The notes under the pieces: model-generated
What the model was told of the DNA's origin: nothing
The model's database searches: none
Seen by the model: the letters and a program-made list of their open reading frames with translations, nothing else
From: Nocardia sp. SYP-A9097
GTDB lineage: Bacteria > Actinomycetota > Actinomycetes > Mycobacteriales > Mycobacteriaceae
Reading direction: 5' to 3'
DNA: 64,000 bases
Assembly (NCBI RefSeq): GCF_009649815.1
Contig: NZ_WJIC01000010.1
Location: forward strand, 203,664 to 267,663
Position numbers and translations under genes: made by a program
Shown here: piece by piece, positions 38,241 through 45,606 of the stretch
How positions within the stretch are numbered: the first letter of the stretch is position 1
Layout: the number at the start of each line of letters is the position of its first letter

Positions 38241-38255
38241 AATCGCCGACGCCCC
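38218..38255. terminator. Hairpin overlapping the methyltransferase stop codon
   Basis: GGGGCGT-GGCGATTTC pairs with GAAATCGCC-ACGCCCC over ~16 bp with one bulged G, loop GGCGT; the TGA stop (38238-38240) lies in the loop and right arm. The next gene converges from 38266, so one stem may end both transcripts. Confidence 0.65.
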
Positions 38256-38265
38256 GCTCCGGGTA

Positions 38266-38667
38266 CTACTTCTCCGGCCAGCCACCGTACGGAACGGTGA
38301 TCAGCTCCATATAGTGGCCATTGGGATCGGTGAAGTAGATACCGCGGCCACCGTCATTGTGGTTGATCTCGTTCTCGGCCTGCATGCGCGGGTCCGCCCA
38401 GTAGGTGAGACCACGCTCCTGAATCTTCTTGTAGGCCGAATCGAATTCGTCCTCCGAGACCAGGAAGGCGTAATGAGTGGGGTGAATGCCGCCCGGAATA
38501 TCCGGCGGGCTCTTCGCGAAGTCGAAAGTGACGCCGTTGTGCACCGGCAGTGCGATGAACGGGCCCCACTCCGCCCCCACCTCCAATCCGAGGATATCCG
38601 CCCAGAATTCGGCGGTCTCGCGATTGTCATTGCTTGCGACAATGGTGTGGTTGAACTGAATAGTTAT
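38266..38667 (-). CDS. VOC family protein with an apparent ATA start codon
   Basis: 133 residues if read from the ATA at 38665-38667. That codon is followed by TIQFNHTIVASNDNRETAEFWADILGL, the expected complete N-terminus of this VOC family, and an AGGAG site lies 7 bases upstream (38675-38679). The first ATG in frame (38586) would remove the whole first strand and helix. The end FTDPNGHYMELITVPYGG carries the last metal-ligand strand. So this is either a gene using ATA, or one whose ATG was mutated at its third base. Substrate unknown; relatives include dioxygenases and glyoxalase-like proteins. Confidence 0.75.
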   Translation of the reverse strand: MTIQFNHTIVASNDNRETAEFWADILGLEVGAEWGPFIALPVHNGVTFDFAKSPPDIPGGIHPTHYAFLVSEDEFDSAYKKIQERGLTYWADPRMQAENEINHNDGGRGIYFTDPNGHYMELITVPYGGWPEK

Positions 38668-38744
38668 GGGAATTCTCCTGTGTCCGTGGCGATCCCGACC
38701 CTGGACCGGTGCGAGTCGGCCGACAGGAGCACCGCCACGTCATC

Positions 38745-38824
38745 GAAGTTAGCCAACGAATGGTCGATTCGCCAACCATCCTGTGGCAGGCATCACAGGA
38801 TGATCGGCGTAACCAGCTAACTTC
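38745..38824. promoter_or_regulatory. Nested inverted repeats before the VOC gene
   Basis: Outer arms GAAGTTAGC (38745-38753) and GCTAACTTC (38816-38824) enclose an inner 9-bp hairpin, CATCCTGTG (38777-38785) with CACAGGATG (38794-38802). The region lies between two minus-strand genes: it may be the terminator of the secreted-peptide gene, the operator of the VOC gene, or both. Confidence 0.5.
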
Positions 38825-38832
38825 GAGCCGCG

Positions 38833-39039
38833 CTACTTCTGCGCCGACGCCGAGGCCGAGAACGTGCTGAGCAGGCAGATCACACTCTGCGGGAACTGCT
38901 GAACGCAGACGGTGCCCGCCACATCGGCGTTCTGCACCGGAGCCTGGTCGAGCGGTACGGCCGAAGCGGTGGCTACGGCGGCGAACGGTGCGAGCAGCAG
39001 GGCGCTCGCGAGGACTCCGGCACGGAAACGATTGCGCAT
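38833..39039 (-). CDS. Small secreted protein, 68 residues
   Basis: ATG 39039 with GGAAGGAAAT-type ribosome site. A Sec signal peptide (MRNRFRAGVLASALLLAPFAA, cleavage near ASA at 26) is followed by ~40 residues containing two cysteines (GTVCVQQF and SVICLLST) spaced by 9 residues, likely a disulfide. This resembles the many short exported proteins of Nocardia and relatives, whose roles are unknown. Downstream lies the nested inverted repeat. Confidence 0.65.
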   Translation of the reverse strand: MRNRFRAGVLASALLLAPFAAVATASAVPLDQAPVQNADVAGTVCVQQFPQSVICLLSTFSASASAQK

Positions 39040-39071
39040 GAGGGTATTTCCTTCCGTAGTGGCTATCGATC

Positions 39072-39740
39072 TCAGCGTACGGGCCCCGCGAAGTACTCCT
39101 GCTCCGGACGACCGGTGCTGCCGTAACGCAATTGCATGCGCACACCGCCGGTGCCGACCAGCGCGGCCGGATAGCGCTGCGCGGTGGCACGGGAGATACC
39201 GATGGCGGCCGCGACCTGCGCGGCCGACATGGGGCCGGTGGCGCCCCGCACCGCTTGCAGCACAAGGTCTTTCGTGGGCGAGGCGGCCACGGCGGACTGC
39301 GCCGCGGCGCTGTTCGTGGACGCACCGGGACGTAGGGCGAGCAGGCCGGCATCGACCTCGGCCGCCGCGACCTCGGGGGCGGACAGAATGCGCCGATATC
39401 GGGCGTATCCGGCCAGCCGGGATGCCAGCGCGGCATGATCGAACGGCTTCACCAGATAACCCAGCGCACCGGCCGACAGCGCGGCCCGCACCGTCTCGGA
39501 TTCGGTTGCGGCCGTGAGCATCATGGCGTCGAAGCGGATCTCGCGCACCAGGTCCACGCCGGAGCCGTCGGGCAGGTAGACATCGACCAGGGCCTGGTCG
39601 AACCCGCCCTGCTCGATCTCGGCGCGCGCGGCGGCCATGGTATTGGCCACCGCGCCCACGGTGAATCCCGGTAGCGCCGAGACGATTCCGGCGTGCATAT
39701 TCGCCACCCGGAAGTCATCGTCGACGACCAGGACGTTCAC
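39072..39740 (-). CDS. CitB/DcuR-type response regulator
   Basis: 222 residues from a GTG at 39740 that overlaps the stop of the kinase remnant (GTGA). Receiver: VLVVDDDFRVANMHAG at the start, phospho-Asp in ALVDVYLPDGSG near 56, Lys in YLVKPFDHAAL near 100. The C-terminal part holds an HTH (MSAAQVAAAIGISRATAQRY near 180) and RPEQEYF, as in regulators of citrate, malate or fumarate uptake. It appears intact, but the kinase gene before it is truncated, so it may have no cognate signal. Confidence 0.88.
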   Translation of the reverse strand: MNVLVVDDDFRVANMHAGIVSALPGFTVGAVANTMAAARAEIEQGGFDQALVDVYLPDGSGVDLVREIRFDAMMLTAATESETVRAALSAGALGYLVKPFDHAALASRLAGYARYRRILSAPEVAAAEVDAGLLALRPGASTNSAAAQSAVAASPTKDLVLQAVRGATGPMSAAQVAAAIGISRATAQRYPAALVGTGGVRMQLRYGSTGRPEQEYFAGPVR

Positions 39741-40297
39741 TTCTGCTCGGCCCACGCCGGTTCTCCCTCGGTCAGCGCACCCGGTAGCCGGGCAATGAAC
39801 TCCGCACCCCGCAAAGGCTTTTCGGCCGCACGCCCCGTGGCCGCAACAGGCCCGGATCCGTCCGGCTCGACGGACGAGACCGCTCCCCCGCCCGGATGCG
39901 CCAGCCACACTTCGCCGCCGCGCGCCCGCGCGACCTGTCGGGAAAGCGCCAGTCCCACCCCGCGCCCGCCCGGGACACCGCTGCCCGAGCGCGTCGAAAC
40001 CCCTTCGCTGAACACCGAATCCACCAGATCCACCGCTACTCCGGCACCGCTGTCCGCGACGGTGAGGTGAAGTGTCTCACCCTCCTGCACCAGTTCGACC
40101 TCCACCACCGGCGGCTCATCGGTACCGCATTCCGGCGCGGGTGCCACGTCGGTGCCGCCCGCGGCGGCCTGCTCTCTCGCGGCCTCGATGGCATTGTCGA
40201 GCAGATTGCCCAGAACGGTCGTGACATCCACCGGCGCACCGAGATTCGCCGCCACCCAGGTGTTCGGTCCGAGGCGGAGCTGGACGCCCCTTCGCGG
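39737..40297 (-). pseudogene. C-terminal ATPase remnant of a CitA/DcuS-type sensor kinase
   Basis: Only the HATPase domain remains: RGVQLRLGPNTW, then DVTTVLGNLLDNAIEAA (N box), LHLTVADSGAGV (G1), and RGVGLALSRQVARARGGEVW (G2), ending in the stop shared with the response regulator. Intact CitA-like kinases have ~350 more N-terminal residues with two membrane helices, a PAS/sCache sensor and a phosphorylated His. A TAA closes the frame just upstream of 40297. The divergent substrate-binding gene starts only 83 bp away, so the front part was deleted. A GTG at 40255 could make a 172-residue protein, but it could not autophosphorylate. Confidence 0.8.
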
Positions 40298-40379
40298 AGT
40301 GGATTATCGGTCTGGCCGAGGGACGCCTGCTGAAATGGCGTCCGTCGCAGGCGGCCGCGGGCCACGGCGGGATGTGAGC

Positions 40380-41432
40380 ATGAGATACCGCAAGAGCTTG
40401 GCGCTGATTCTGCTCGCCGTCTGTTCCCTGCTGCTGGCGACCGGCTGCCGTGATTCGCGCACCATTCCGGTGGCGAACGGCCGACCGCAGCTCACCATTA
40501 TGGTCGGCGGCCTGGAGAAGGTGATCTACCTGCCCGCCATGCTGACTCGGCAGCTCGGCAATTTCGAACGCAATGACATCGATGTGAAACTCCTCGGCGA
40601 ACAGTCCGGCGCGACCGCCGAAACCGCGCTGCTCACCGGCGATGTGCAGGGCGTGGTCGGATTCTACGATCACACCATCGACCTGCAGGCCAAGGATCAA
40701 TGCCTGCGCACCGTGGTCCAATTCGCCGCTGTGCCAGGCGAAGTGGAGCTGGTATCGACACAGGATGCGGAAACCATCCACTCCCCCAAGGATTTCCGTG
40801 GCAAGAACCTCGGCGTCACCTCACTGGGTTCGTCCACCGACTTCCTCACCCAGGCCCTGGCCGGGCAGGAAGGCTTGCAGACCTCGGACTACACGCGGGT
40901 GAAAGTCGGTGCGGGACAAACCTTCATCGCGGGTATGAACCACAATGGCATCGACGCGGGCATGACCACCGATCCGACCGTCGCCAAGATGGTCACCTCC
41001 GGTGATGCCGAGGTACTCATCGATATGCGCAATGAGCAGGGCACCCGCGCGGCCCTGGGCGGACTGTATCCGGCTGCGTCGCTGTACATGCGCTGCGAGA
41101 CCGTGGACAGCCACCCCGAGATCGTGCAGAAATTGGTCACCTCGTTCGTGCAGACCCTGCAGTGGATCAAGACACATACGCCCGCGGAGATCGCGGCCGA
41201 GATGCCGTCCCAGTACGCCGGCGGCGACCCCGAGCTGTACGTGAAATCGGTCGGTGACTCGATCAGCATGTTCAATGGCGACGGACTCATGAAACGCGAA
41301 GGGGCGGAGAATGTTCTGCGTATCCTCGGCCGGTACTCGCGGAATGTGAAGCCCGTGCGGGACCGCATCGATCTCGATGCGACCTACACGAATCACTTCG
41401 CGGAGCAGGCGCTCAAGCAGGGCGCGCAGTAG
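40380..41432 (+). CDS. ABC substrate-binding lipoprotein (SsuA/NMT1-like), without transporter partners
   Basis: 350 residues from ATG 40380. Lipoprotein signal ending LLATGC. The body shows the NMT1/THI5-SsuA-like fold: TIMVGGLEKVIYLPAMLTRQLG, a second lobe AKDQCLRTVVQF, and FRGKNLGVTSLGSSTDFLT, and a hinge GMTTDPTVAKMVTSGDAEVLID. Such proteins feed importers of sulfonates, nitrate, taurine or thiamine precursors. No permease or ATPase gene is present on either side; the next gene (ArsR) overlaps its 3' end in the opposite direction. The importer may be encoded elsewhere, or this is a leftover of a broken operon. Confidence 0.82.
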   Translation: MRYRKSLALILLAVCSLLLATGCRDSRTIPVANGRPQLTIMVGGLEKVIYLPAMLTRQLGNFERNDIDVKLLGEQSGATAETALLTGDVQGVVGFYDHTIDLQAKDQCLRTVVQFAAVPGEVELVSTQDAETIHSPKDFRGKNLGVTSLGSSTDFLTQALAGQEGLQTSDYTRVKVGAGQTFIAGMNHNGIDAGMTTDPTVAKMVTSGDAEVLIDMRNEQGTRAALGGLYPAASLYMRCETVDSHPEIVQKLVTSFVQTLQWIKTHTPAEIAAEMPSQYAGGDPELYVKSVGDSISMFNGDGLMKREGAENVLRILGRYSRNVKPVRDRIDLDATYTNHFAEQALKQGAQ

Positions 41433-41790
41433 TACCGCGCCGGTCGTCACGGCGCTCGCGTTTCCCACGGGCGATCTCGGTGGCCAGCGCGTCGAGCGAT
41501 TGCGCGAAGGGCTGTTCGCCGAGGGCCGCGAGCCAGGACCGGGCCGCTCGCGTCGCCTCGGGATCGATGGCATAGATCCGGCGGGTGCCCTCGGCACGCA
41601 CGCCGAGCAGTCCGGCGTCGCGCAGCACCTTGAGATGCTGCGAGACGCCGGGCTGCGAGATCGACGTGAACGCCTGCACCGCGGCGACAATCGACCCGGC
41701 GGGGAGTTCACCCGCACCCACCAGTTCGAGAATGAAGCGGCGCACCGGATCGCCGAGCGCGTCGAAGATCTTCGCCGGGGAATGCTCCAT
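41413..41790 (-). CDS. ArsR-family transcriptional regulator
   Basis: 125 residues from the ATG that shares a base with the stop of the SRPBCC gene (TGATG). Winged-helix marks: IFDALGDPVRRFILELVGAGELP, then ISQPGVSQHLKVLRDAGLL (recognition helix) and RRIYAIDP (wing). The metal-binding cysteines of classical ArsR are absent, so it belongs to the group that works with AHSA1/SRPBCC partners. The palindrome before the operon (42461-42476) is a probable self-operator. Its last 20 bp overlap the end of the convergent binding-protein gene. Confidence 0.9.
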   Translation of the reverse strand: MEHSPAKIFDALGDPVRRFILELVGAGELPAGSIVAAVQAFTSISQPGVSQHLKVLRDAGLLGVRAEGTRRIYAIDPEATRAARSWLAALGEQPFAQSLDALATEIARGKRERRDDRRGTTARPA

Positions 41791-42446
41791 CAGGACTCCG
41801 CGCTGCCCTCCGCTTCGACGGTGTAGAACTCGATCGTATTGTCCCGTGCGGTACGGGCCGTCACGGGATCGTCGCCATCGGCGATGGCGGCCTCGGCCCA
41901 GCCATTGCCCGCGGCCCGGACGAACTCGATACCGGGCGGCGAGGTCGGAAAGGGCAGGGCCACAGCCGGATCCACCGATGCGCCGGATTCGACGTGCAGG
42001 CCCAGCGCCATGAGTGAGAGATCCCAGCCGACGCCGACCGCACCCGGACCGTACCGCGTCCAGAATCCCGGATCGACCTGCGCCTCATGCACCAGTTCCA
42101 GCACGGTGTCCGCACCGTCCGGCGCGAGGCTGATGGTCAGCCAGGACATGGTCGGACCCATTTCCCAGGTCACCGCGAATTGCCGGGGCGCATCACAACT
42201 CTCGACGACACCGCCCGCATTGCCCTGGGTCTGATACCGGCCGCCCGGCTTCAGCTCGCCGGTGACCGGCAGGAACCAGCGCGGCAGTCGGTCGGGATTG
42301 GTCAGCGCGTCCCAGAGGTCGGCCTGATCTGTCGGGTAGCTGCGGCGGGCCACGGCAATGCGGGTCGGCACGCCGTCGCGCGCACCGCTGCGCACCTCCC
42401 GGGCGACCAGTCCAGCGGTGGCTATCGGGTCGTCGAGCAGGGTCAT
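41790..42446 (-). CDS. SRPBCC (AHSA1-type) protein paired with ArsR
   Basis: 218 residues from ATG 42446, with GGAGG before it. START-type marks: ARRSYPTDQADLWDALTNPDRLPRWFLPV, GELKPGGRYQTQG, RQFAVTWEMG and TVLELVHEAQVDPGFW. Pairs of ArsR with such a protein are common in actinobacteria, where the SRPBCC partner is believed to be the regulated response gene. It is the first gene of the unit; the repressor follows with a 1-bp overlap. The natural ligand is unknown. Confidence 0.86.
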   Translation of the reverse strand: MTLLDDPIATAGLVAREVRSGARDGVPTRIAVARRSYPTDQADLWDALTNPDRLPRWFLPVTGELKPGGRYQTQGNAGGVVESCDAPRQFAVTWEMGPTMSWLTISLAPDGADTVLELVHEAQVDPGFWTRYGPGAVGVGWDLSLMALGLHVESGASVDPAVALPFPTSPPGIEFVRAAGNGWAEAAIADGDDPVTARTARDNTIEFYTVEAEGSAES

Positions 42447-42460
42447 CACGCCTCCTATGC

Positions 42461-42476
42461 ATAAGTTGCGACTTAT
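42461..42476. promoter_or_regulatory. Probable ArsR operator
   Basis: ATAAGT-TGCG-ACTTAT, a 6-4-6 palindrome, 15 bp before the SRPBCC start and AT-rich against the GC-rich surroundings. Its form suits a dimeric winged-helix repressor, and the ArsR gene is the second gene of the unit it controls. Confidence 0.7.
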
Positions 42477-42552
42477 ATTACCAGCGGCGAGTTGGTTCGC
42501 GGATAACCTGCCAGCCATCTCGCGATGCCATCTTGATCTCGTGCAGAAAGTC

Positions 42553-43020
42553 ATGCCGGATACCTGGTTTCACCGGCTGTGTGCGGGCATCTCCGAACGC
42601 CTGCCGTTCGGATTGGAACGCCTCGCGCCGCCGACCTTCATCGGTTATCTACTGGTCAGCGCGGTGTGCTTCACGGCCGATATGGTCATTCTCACCCTGC
42701 TGCACGGCACGCTGGGGCTGCCGTTGCCGATCGCGGTCACCGCGGGCTATATCACCGCGTTCGGATTGAGTTATCTGCTCAACCGGACGCTGAACTTCTC
42801 CTCGCACGCCGCCGTCGGCCCGCAGCTCGCGGTGTATGTGGTGGTGGTCGTGGTGAACTATCTGGTCTTCATTCTCGGCGTCACCAGCGGATTCACCGCG
42901 CTCGGCATCGAATATCAGCTCGCGCGGGTACTCGGCGGAGCCGGCGAGGGGCTCTACATGTACGCGGCCATGCGCTGGCTCGTCTTCCGCGGTGCCATGA
43001 TACCGACCGGGGTCAGATGA
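42553..43020 (+). CDS. GtrA-family membrane protein
   Basis: 155 residues from ATG 42553; GTG 42541 is an alternative. Four membrane helices (FIGYLLVSAVCFTADMVILTLL, IAVTAGYITAFGLSYLLNRTL, VYVVVVVVNYLVFILGV, and YQLARVLGGAGEGLYMYAAMRWLVF) follow the GtrA/DPMS pattern, with NRTLNFSS and the final RWLVFR. Relatives help move polyprenyl-linked sugars across the membrane, in mycobacteria for arabinogalactan and lipoarabinomannan. It stands alone here; it converges with the next gene, overlapping by 8 bp. Confidence 0.85.
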   Translation: MPDTWFHRLCAGISERLPFGLERLAPPTFIGYLLVSAVCFTADMVILTLLHGTLGLPLPIAVTAGYITAFGLSYLLNRTLNFSSHAAVGPQLAVYVVVVVVNYLVFILGVTSGFTALGIEYQLARVLGGAGEGLYMYAAMRWLVFRGAMIPTGVR

Positions 43021-44041
43021 CGACGGCAGCGGCGCGAATCGCCGCGTAGACCGACCGGCTGGGCCATTCCCGAATCACCAAGCGCTCCGGGCGGATTCCC
43101 GGTGCGGGCCGCAATCCGAGCAGGTTGACCACCACTTCGGAGGGCACGACGAAATCACCGAGCACGGTGTTGTCCTCGGCGAAGCGCACGAAGGAGATGC
43201 AGTCGGTACGCGGCAGCAGCACATCGGCCTCCTGCTCCACCCAGGTCGTCAGGGTGAGCGGACCGCGGCCGCGATCGACCAGCAATACCTCCGGCGCGAA
43301 TGCCGGCTCGATACCGTATGCCTCGAATCCCGTTCCGTACTCCAGGTATTCGTCCAAGGCTCCGCGTAGCAATGCGGTCTGGGGCGCGTAGGCGCTGACG
43401 GCGAGGGTACAGCGGGCGCGGATCGCGGCGGGCAGTGACGGGTGCGGGCCCGCGTGGTCGAAGGGTACGACCCGGCCGTGTTCATCGGTCGTATATCCCT
43501 GCGGCGACAGCGGATTGGCCGCTCGGTCGTAGTGCTCCGCGGCGGTCGCGAACGCCTCGTCGAGCAGGCCGGGCTCATCGGCGACGATCAGCAGGGTGTC
43601 CGGGTCGGGCACGAACGCGACCGCGCGCCGGCCCCGATAGCTCATGCCGGACAGCCACTCGGCCAGCAGCGGTAGCGAGGAGGCGTATCCGCTGTTGTCG
43701 ACAATCCGCAGTGAGGGCGCGGGCTCGGCACCCACCGACGCCGACGACGCGGCCAGGTTCGCGCGCGCCACCGCGAATACTCCGCCGGGCGGAACCCCCC
43801 ACCGGCGCACCAGATTCGAGTCGACGAAGGCGCGCGCATCCGGCAGATCGATCACGACCAATTCATCGACGAACGGGAAGACCTGCCGTCGCAACAACCC
43901 CGCACCGGAGGCACCGGCGCGATAGCCGGTCGGCCGCAGGACCGGACGCAACAGCGACTGGACCTCGGCCCAGGACGCCACCTCCCGACGATTCACAGCG
44001 AGGTTGTCGGCGTTGCCGCCCCGTCCATTTCGAGCACCCAC
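43013..44041 (-). CDS. Uncharacterised 342-residue protein
   Basis: Not recognised. The protein is soluble, with no signal peptide or membrane helix. Features: VASWAEVQSLLRPVLRPTGY, a DELVVIDLPDARAFVDSNLVRRWGV segment, AVAFVPDPDTLLIVADEP, and a C-terminal half rich in Glu and Val with TDCISFVRFAEDNTVLGDFV. The layout recalls DUF1444-type proteins, but I cannot support that call by motifs. Codon usage is clearly coding. The start at ATG 44041 may be a few codons long; no strong ribosome site is visible. Convergent with gtrA. Confidence 0.65.
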   Translation of the reverse strand: MGARNGRGGNADNLAVNRREVASWAEVQSLLRPVLRPTGYRAGASGAGLLRRQVFPFVDELVVIDLPDARAFVDSNLVRRWGVPPGGVFAVARANLAASSASVGAEPAPSLRIVDNSGYASSLPLLAEWLSGMSYRGRRAVAFVPDPDTLLIVADEPGLLDEAFATAAEHYDRAANPLSPQGYTTDEHGRVVPFDHAGPHPSLPAAIRARCTLAVSAYAPQTALLRGALDEYLEYGTGFEAYGIEPAFAPEVLLVDRGRGPLTLTTWVEQEADVLLPRTDCISFVRFAEDNTVLGDFVVPSEVVVNLLGLRPAPGIRPERLVIREWPSRSVYAAIRAAAVVI

Positions 44042-44118
44042 CGCAACACCCTAAAGCGATCGGCGCGAGTCCGCTCTGCCCGAATCGGTCGCCAATCGGC
44101 CACTGTCCGGCATGTGCG

Positions 44119-44727
44119 TCAATCCGTCGCCGCCCGGGTGCGCCGGGCGTAGGCGCGGGCGGCGCGGACGCGGTCGCCGCAGCGGGTGGAGCACCAGTGC
44201 CGGCGTCCGTGGCGCAGCAGGTAGCGATTGCAGGGGGCGGAGTCGCAAGGGGTGAGGTCCGCGGCATCGGTGCTGGTGAGGAGGTCGGCCGCATCCGCCG
44301 CGAGGGTGGCGAGCGCGCGTTCGAGGATCTCGTTGGGCGGGCACGCCGCCGCGCGATGCGGGCCGTTCCGCTCGTCCCACAGCAGTAGGGCGGCGGTGGG
44401 GACGCTGGTCAGGGCGTCGTTGACCGCGGAGAGCGCGGCGGGAAGGGGGGTTACTCCGGCGATACGGGCGGCGAACAACGATCTGACATGTTCACGTAGC
44501 GCGCGCAGCTGGGTCGTGCACATCTCTTGGACGCCGGCGTTTTCCGGTGCGAGATCGCGATTGGTGAGCCATCGATTGGTTGTCTCGGGGGTGCCGAGCA
44601 GATCGATGTATTGCCCGCCGGGCAGCGCGATGGCGCTGTTGACGAAGTCCAGCGCGAGGTATCGCTCCGCGCCCGGCGCGGGTGGCAGCACTGACTCGGT
44701 AGTCAGGTTCTCCCTCATGAATCTCAT
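44119..44727 (-). CDS. CGNR zinc-finger transcriptional regulator (ABATE domain)
   Basis: 202 residues from ATG 44727, which has AGAGG at good spacing; ATG 44718 is possible. The N-terminal ABATE part reads YLALDFVNSAI, LLGTPETTNRWL and a helical stretch. The C-terminal zinc finger has C-x4-C (CDSAPC) and C-x3-C (CSTRC) with NRYLLRHGRRHW between; the name-giving CGNR is CGDR here. It is divergent from the MBL-hydrolase/MFS operon, with an inverted repeat between, and very likely controls that operon and itself. Confidence 0.87.
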   Translation of the reverse strand: MRFMRENLTTESVLPPAPGAERYLALDFVNSAIALPGGQYIDLLGTPETTNRWLTNRDLAPENAGVQEMCTTQLRALREHVRSLFAARIAGVTPLPAALSAVNDALTSVPTAALLLWDERNGPHRAAACPPNEILERALATLAADAADLLTSTDAADLTPCDSAPCNRYLLRHGRRHWCSTRCGDRVRAARAYARRTRAATD

Positions 44728-44742
44728 GTTACCTCTTGCGTT

Positions 44743-44796
44743 TATCCGTGAGACACGCCTACTGTCCTCACGGATAGACAAGCAATCTTCCGTGAG
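44743..44796. promoter_or_regulatory. Inverted repeat operator for the CGNR regulator
   Basis: TATCCGTGAG (44743-44752) and CTCACGGATA (44767-44776) are exact 10-bp inverted arms. A third half-site, TCCGTGAG, lies at 44789-44796 and runs into the ribosome site of the MBL gene. The centre-to-centre spacing of the arms is 24 bp. Placed between divergent starts, it fits cooperative repression by the CGNR protein. Confidence 0.7.
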
Positions 44797-44806
44797 GAGT
44801 TTTATC

Positions 44807-45583
44807 GTGACCACCGTCGGCACCACCCAGCAGCACTTCCCCGTCCGAGTCTTCGGCGGCCCGACCGCGCTGTTCGAATACGGCGGGCTGCGGTTCCTCA
44901 CCGACCCGACCTTCGACGCACCGCAGCAATATCAGGGCGGGATGCTGACCAAGACCGGACCCGCGGTGGTGGCCGACCTCGGCCGGATCGACGTCGTGCT
45001 GCTCTCGCACGACGAGCACCCCGACAATCTCGACGACTCCGGCCGGGCCCTGCTCGCCGATGTCCCGCTCACCCTCACCACCCCCGGCGGCGCCGAGCGA
45101 TTGGGGAATTCGGCTCGGGGACTTGCCGATTGGGAGTCGATCGAACTGGACCGGCCCGACGGCGGCACCATCACCGTGACGGGCGTGCCCGCCATCCACG
45201 GGCCCGGAACCCGCGAGCAGGTCGAACCGATCCTCGGTCAGGTCGTCGGATTCGTGCTGACCGGAACGGATCTGCCCAGCGTCTATGTCAGTGGCGACAA
45301 TGCCTCGCTGGACCTGGTTCGGGAGATCGCCGAGCGTAGCGGCCCCGTCGATACCGCCATTCTCTACGCCGGTGCGCCGCGCTTCCCGATCCTTTTCGAC
45401 GGTGCGGCAATCGTTTTCGACAGCGCGCAGGCCGCCGAGGCCGCCGCGATCCTCGGCGCGCGACGGGTGGTTCCGGTTCACTACGAGGGTTGGGCCCACT
45501 TCACCGAGGGCCGGGACGATTTGGTGGCAGCCTTCGCCGCCGCCGGACTGGGCGACCGCCTGGACCTGGGCGAGCTGGGCTGA
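44807..45583 (+). CDS. MBL-fold metallo-hydrolase (UlaG-like)
   Basis: 258 residues from GTG 44807 (GAGGAG upstream). A UlaG/Zn-dependent hydrolase pattern: FGGPTALFEYGGLRFLTDPTFD at the start, DVVLLSHDEHPDNLD near 65 (SHxxHxDN, with Asn in place of the usual His), VTGVPAIHGPG near 130, VYVSGDNASLDLV near 165 and VPVHYEGWAHF near 230. The last His of the metal site is likely in VPVHYEG. Cytoplasmic; substrate unknown, perhaps a phosphoester or lactone. It is followed 23 bp later by an MFS exporter, suggesting joint detoxification. Confidence 0.84.
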   Translation: MTTVGTTQQHFPVRVFGGPTALFEYGGLRFLTDPTFDAPQQYQGGMLTKTGPAVVADLGRIDVVLLSHDEHPDNLDDSGRALLADVPLTLTTPGGAERLGNSARGLADWESIELDRPDGGTITVTGVPAIHGPGTREQVEPILGQVVGFVLTGTDLPSVYVSGDNASLDLVREIAERSGPVDTAILYAGAPRFPILFDGAAIVFDSAQAAEAAAILGARRVVPVHYEGWAHFTEGRDDLVAAFAAAGLGDRLDLGELG

Positions 45584-45606
45584 CCGGGCAGTAAAGGAAC
45601 TCTCTC

